Below, piece by piece: positions 6,071 to 6,221 of a DNA stretch of 6,221 nucleotides. The notes below the pieces were generated by a model, which did not search any database, was not told the DNA's origin, and was given only the letters and a program-made list of their open reading frames with translations. A program made the translations under genes and the position numbers. Origin of the DNA: Candidatus Aerophobota bacterium (GTDB lineage: Bacteria; Aerophobota; Aerophobia; Aerophobales; AE-B3A). The stretch lies in assembly GCA_030672445.1 (NCBI GenBank), contig DAOVGK010000094.1:1-6221 (forward strand). Direction: 5' to 3'. The stretch's first letter is position 1, and each line of letters begins with the position of its first letter.

Positions 6071-6182
6071 CGATACTTCAAAGAGCAGTAGGGCGGGAAC
6101 CGCCCGAATTCACGCCTTTGGAGACTGCCGTTGGGCAGTCGTCGAATTAGGAAGCCCCGTCCGTAAGGTCGGGGTAGTTCAC
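6051..6182 (+). pseudogene. tnpB: C-terminal tail of a TnpB (IS200/IS605 orfB) gene
   Basis: In the frame starting at 6051 the sequence reads RAGTARIHAFGD (6090-6125) and VELGSPVRKVGVVH (6141-6182). This matches the characteristic end of many TnpB proteins (AGTxxIHACGD ... ELGSPVRK), with the usual Cys of HACGD changed to Phe. The RuvC-like catalytic residues, zinc ribbon and all of the first few hundred residues are missing. A stop (TGA 6024-6026) and repeat copy 4 lie just upstream, and the frame stays open to the right edge. This is therefore a remnant that cannot make a nuclease. Its worth is the RNA scaffold it overlaps. Confidence 0.7.
6091..6182 (+). ncRNA. Orphan TnpB omega RNA (reRNA) scaffold / IS200-IS605 right end
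   Basis: Three hairpins follow one another: GGGCGG/CCGCCC with a GAA loop (6091-6105), GACTGCC/GGCAGTC with a GTTG loop (6123-6140), and CCCCGTCC/GGTCGGGG with a GTAA loop (6155-6174), which has one T-T mismatch. The scaffold ends in GTAGTTCAC (6174-6182). This layout at the 3' end of tnpB is the right end of IS200/IS605-type elements. There the transcript forms the guide RNA of TnpB, and the bases just beyond the end (here from 6183) act as the guide. No tnpB is present, so any nuclease partner would have to be encoded elsewhere. Expression is not shown by the sequence. Confidence 0.65.
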
Positions 6183-6211
6183 TGTCTGTTGTTGTGGATT
6201 GGACGAAAAAA

Positions 6212-6217
6212 GAGGAG
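6212..6217 (+). promoter_or_regulatory. Shine-Dalgarno at the right edge
   Basis: GAGGAG preceded by an A-rich run lies 4 nt from the end of the window. It would suit a plus-strand gene whose start codon falls just outside; the gene itself is not visible. Confidence 0.35.
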
Positions 6218-6221
6218 TAAA

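Noticed and set aside
6155..6174. Rho-independent terminator
   Set aside because: The hairpin is followed by AGTTCAC, not a T-tract, and its position and neighbours fit the TnpB right end better.

Overview
The window is bacterial DNA of moderate GC content, judged by eye. It holds most of a five-gene peptide-type ABC importer operon on the minus strand, followed on the right by about 680 bases of non-coding, mobile-element-rich DNA. The substrate-binding protein has a plain Sec signal peptide with no lipobox cysteine. Together with the extended ATPases, this suggests a diderm or otherwise deep-branching, probably uncultured anaerobe. The lineage cannot be fixed from this sequence, and any phylum name would be a guess.

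Operon, read right to left: a sigma70-like promoter (5701-5728), a leader of about 150 nt, then a periplasmic binding protein of the SBP_bac_5 family (5545-3788, GTG start). Next come a 126-nt gap with an 11-bp perfect stem-loop and one dispersed repeat, the DppB-type permease (3661-2627), the DppC-type permease (2630-1683), the DppD-type ATPase (1679-468) and the start of a DppF-type ATPase (471 to the left edge, incomplete). The last four genes are packed with overlaps or a 3-nt gap, as expected for translational coupling. The binding protein captures a peptide-like solute outside the membrane, the two permeases form the channel, and the two ATPases drive import. The substrate (di-, oligopeptide or another solute) cannot be told from sequence alone.

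Right-hand region (5546-6221): there is no intact gene here. It holds an 11-bp inverted repeat, three more copies of a roughly 24-bp repeat with core GGGGACGTGATTA, and a 138-bp structure made of two of those copies in perfect inverted orientation. Inside that structure is the start of a transposase-like reading frame. A plus-strand promoter, Shine-Dalgarno and ATG then lead into a frame that runs straight into another repeat copy. Finally there is a decayed C-terminal tail of an IS200/IS605-type TnpB with the three hairpins and GTAGTTCAC end expected of an omega RNA (reRNA). The rest of tnpB is absent, so this looks like an orphan guide-RNA scaffold. A good Shine-Dalgarno at the right edge suggests another plus-strand gene starting just outside.

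The most interesting part is this right-hand region: an orphan TnpB guide-RNA scaffold downstream of a plausible promoter, beside a family of short repeats that border truncated mobile-element genes.
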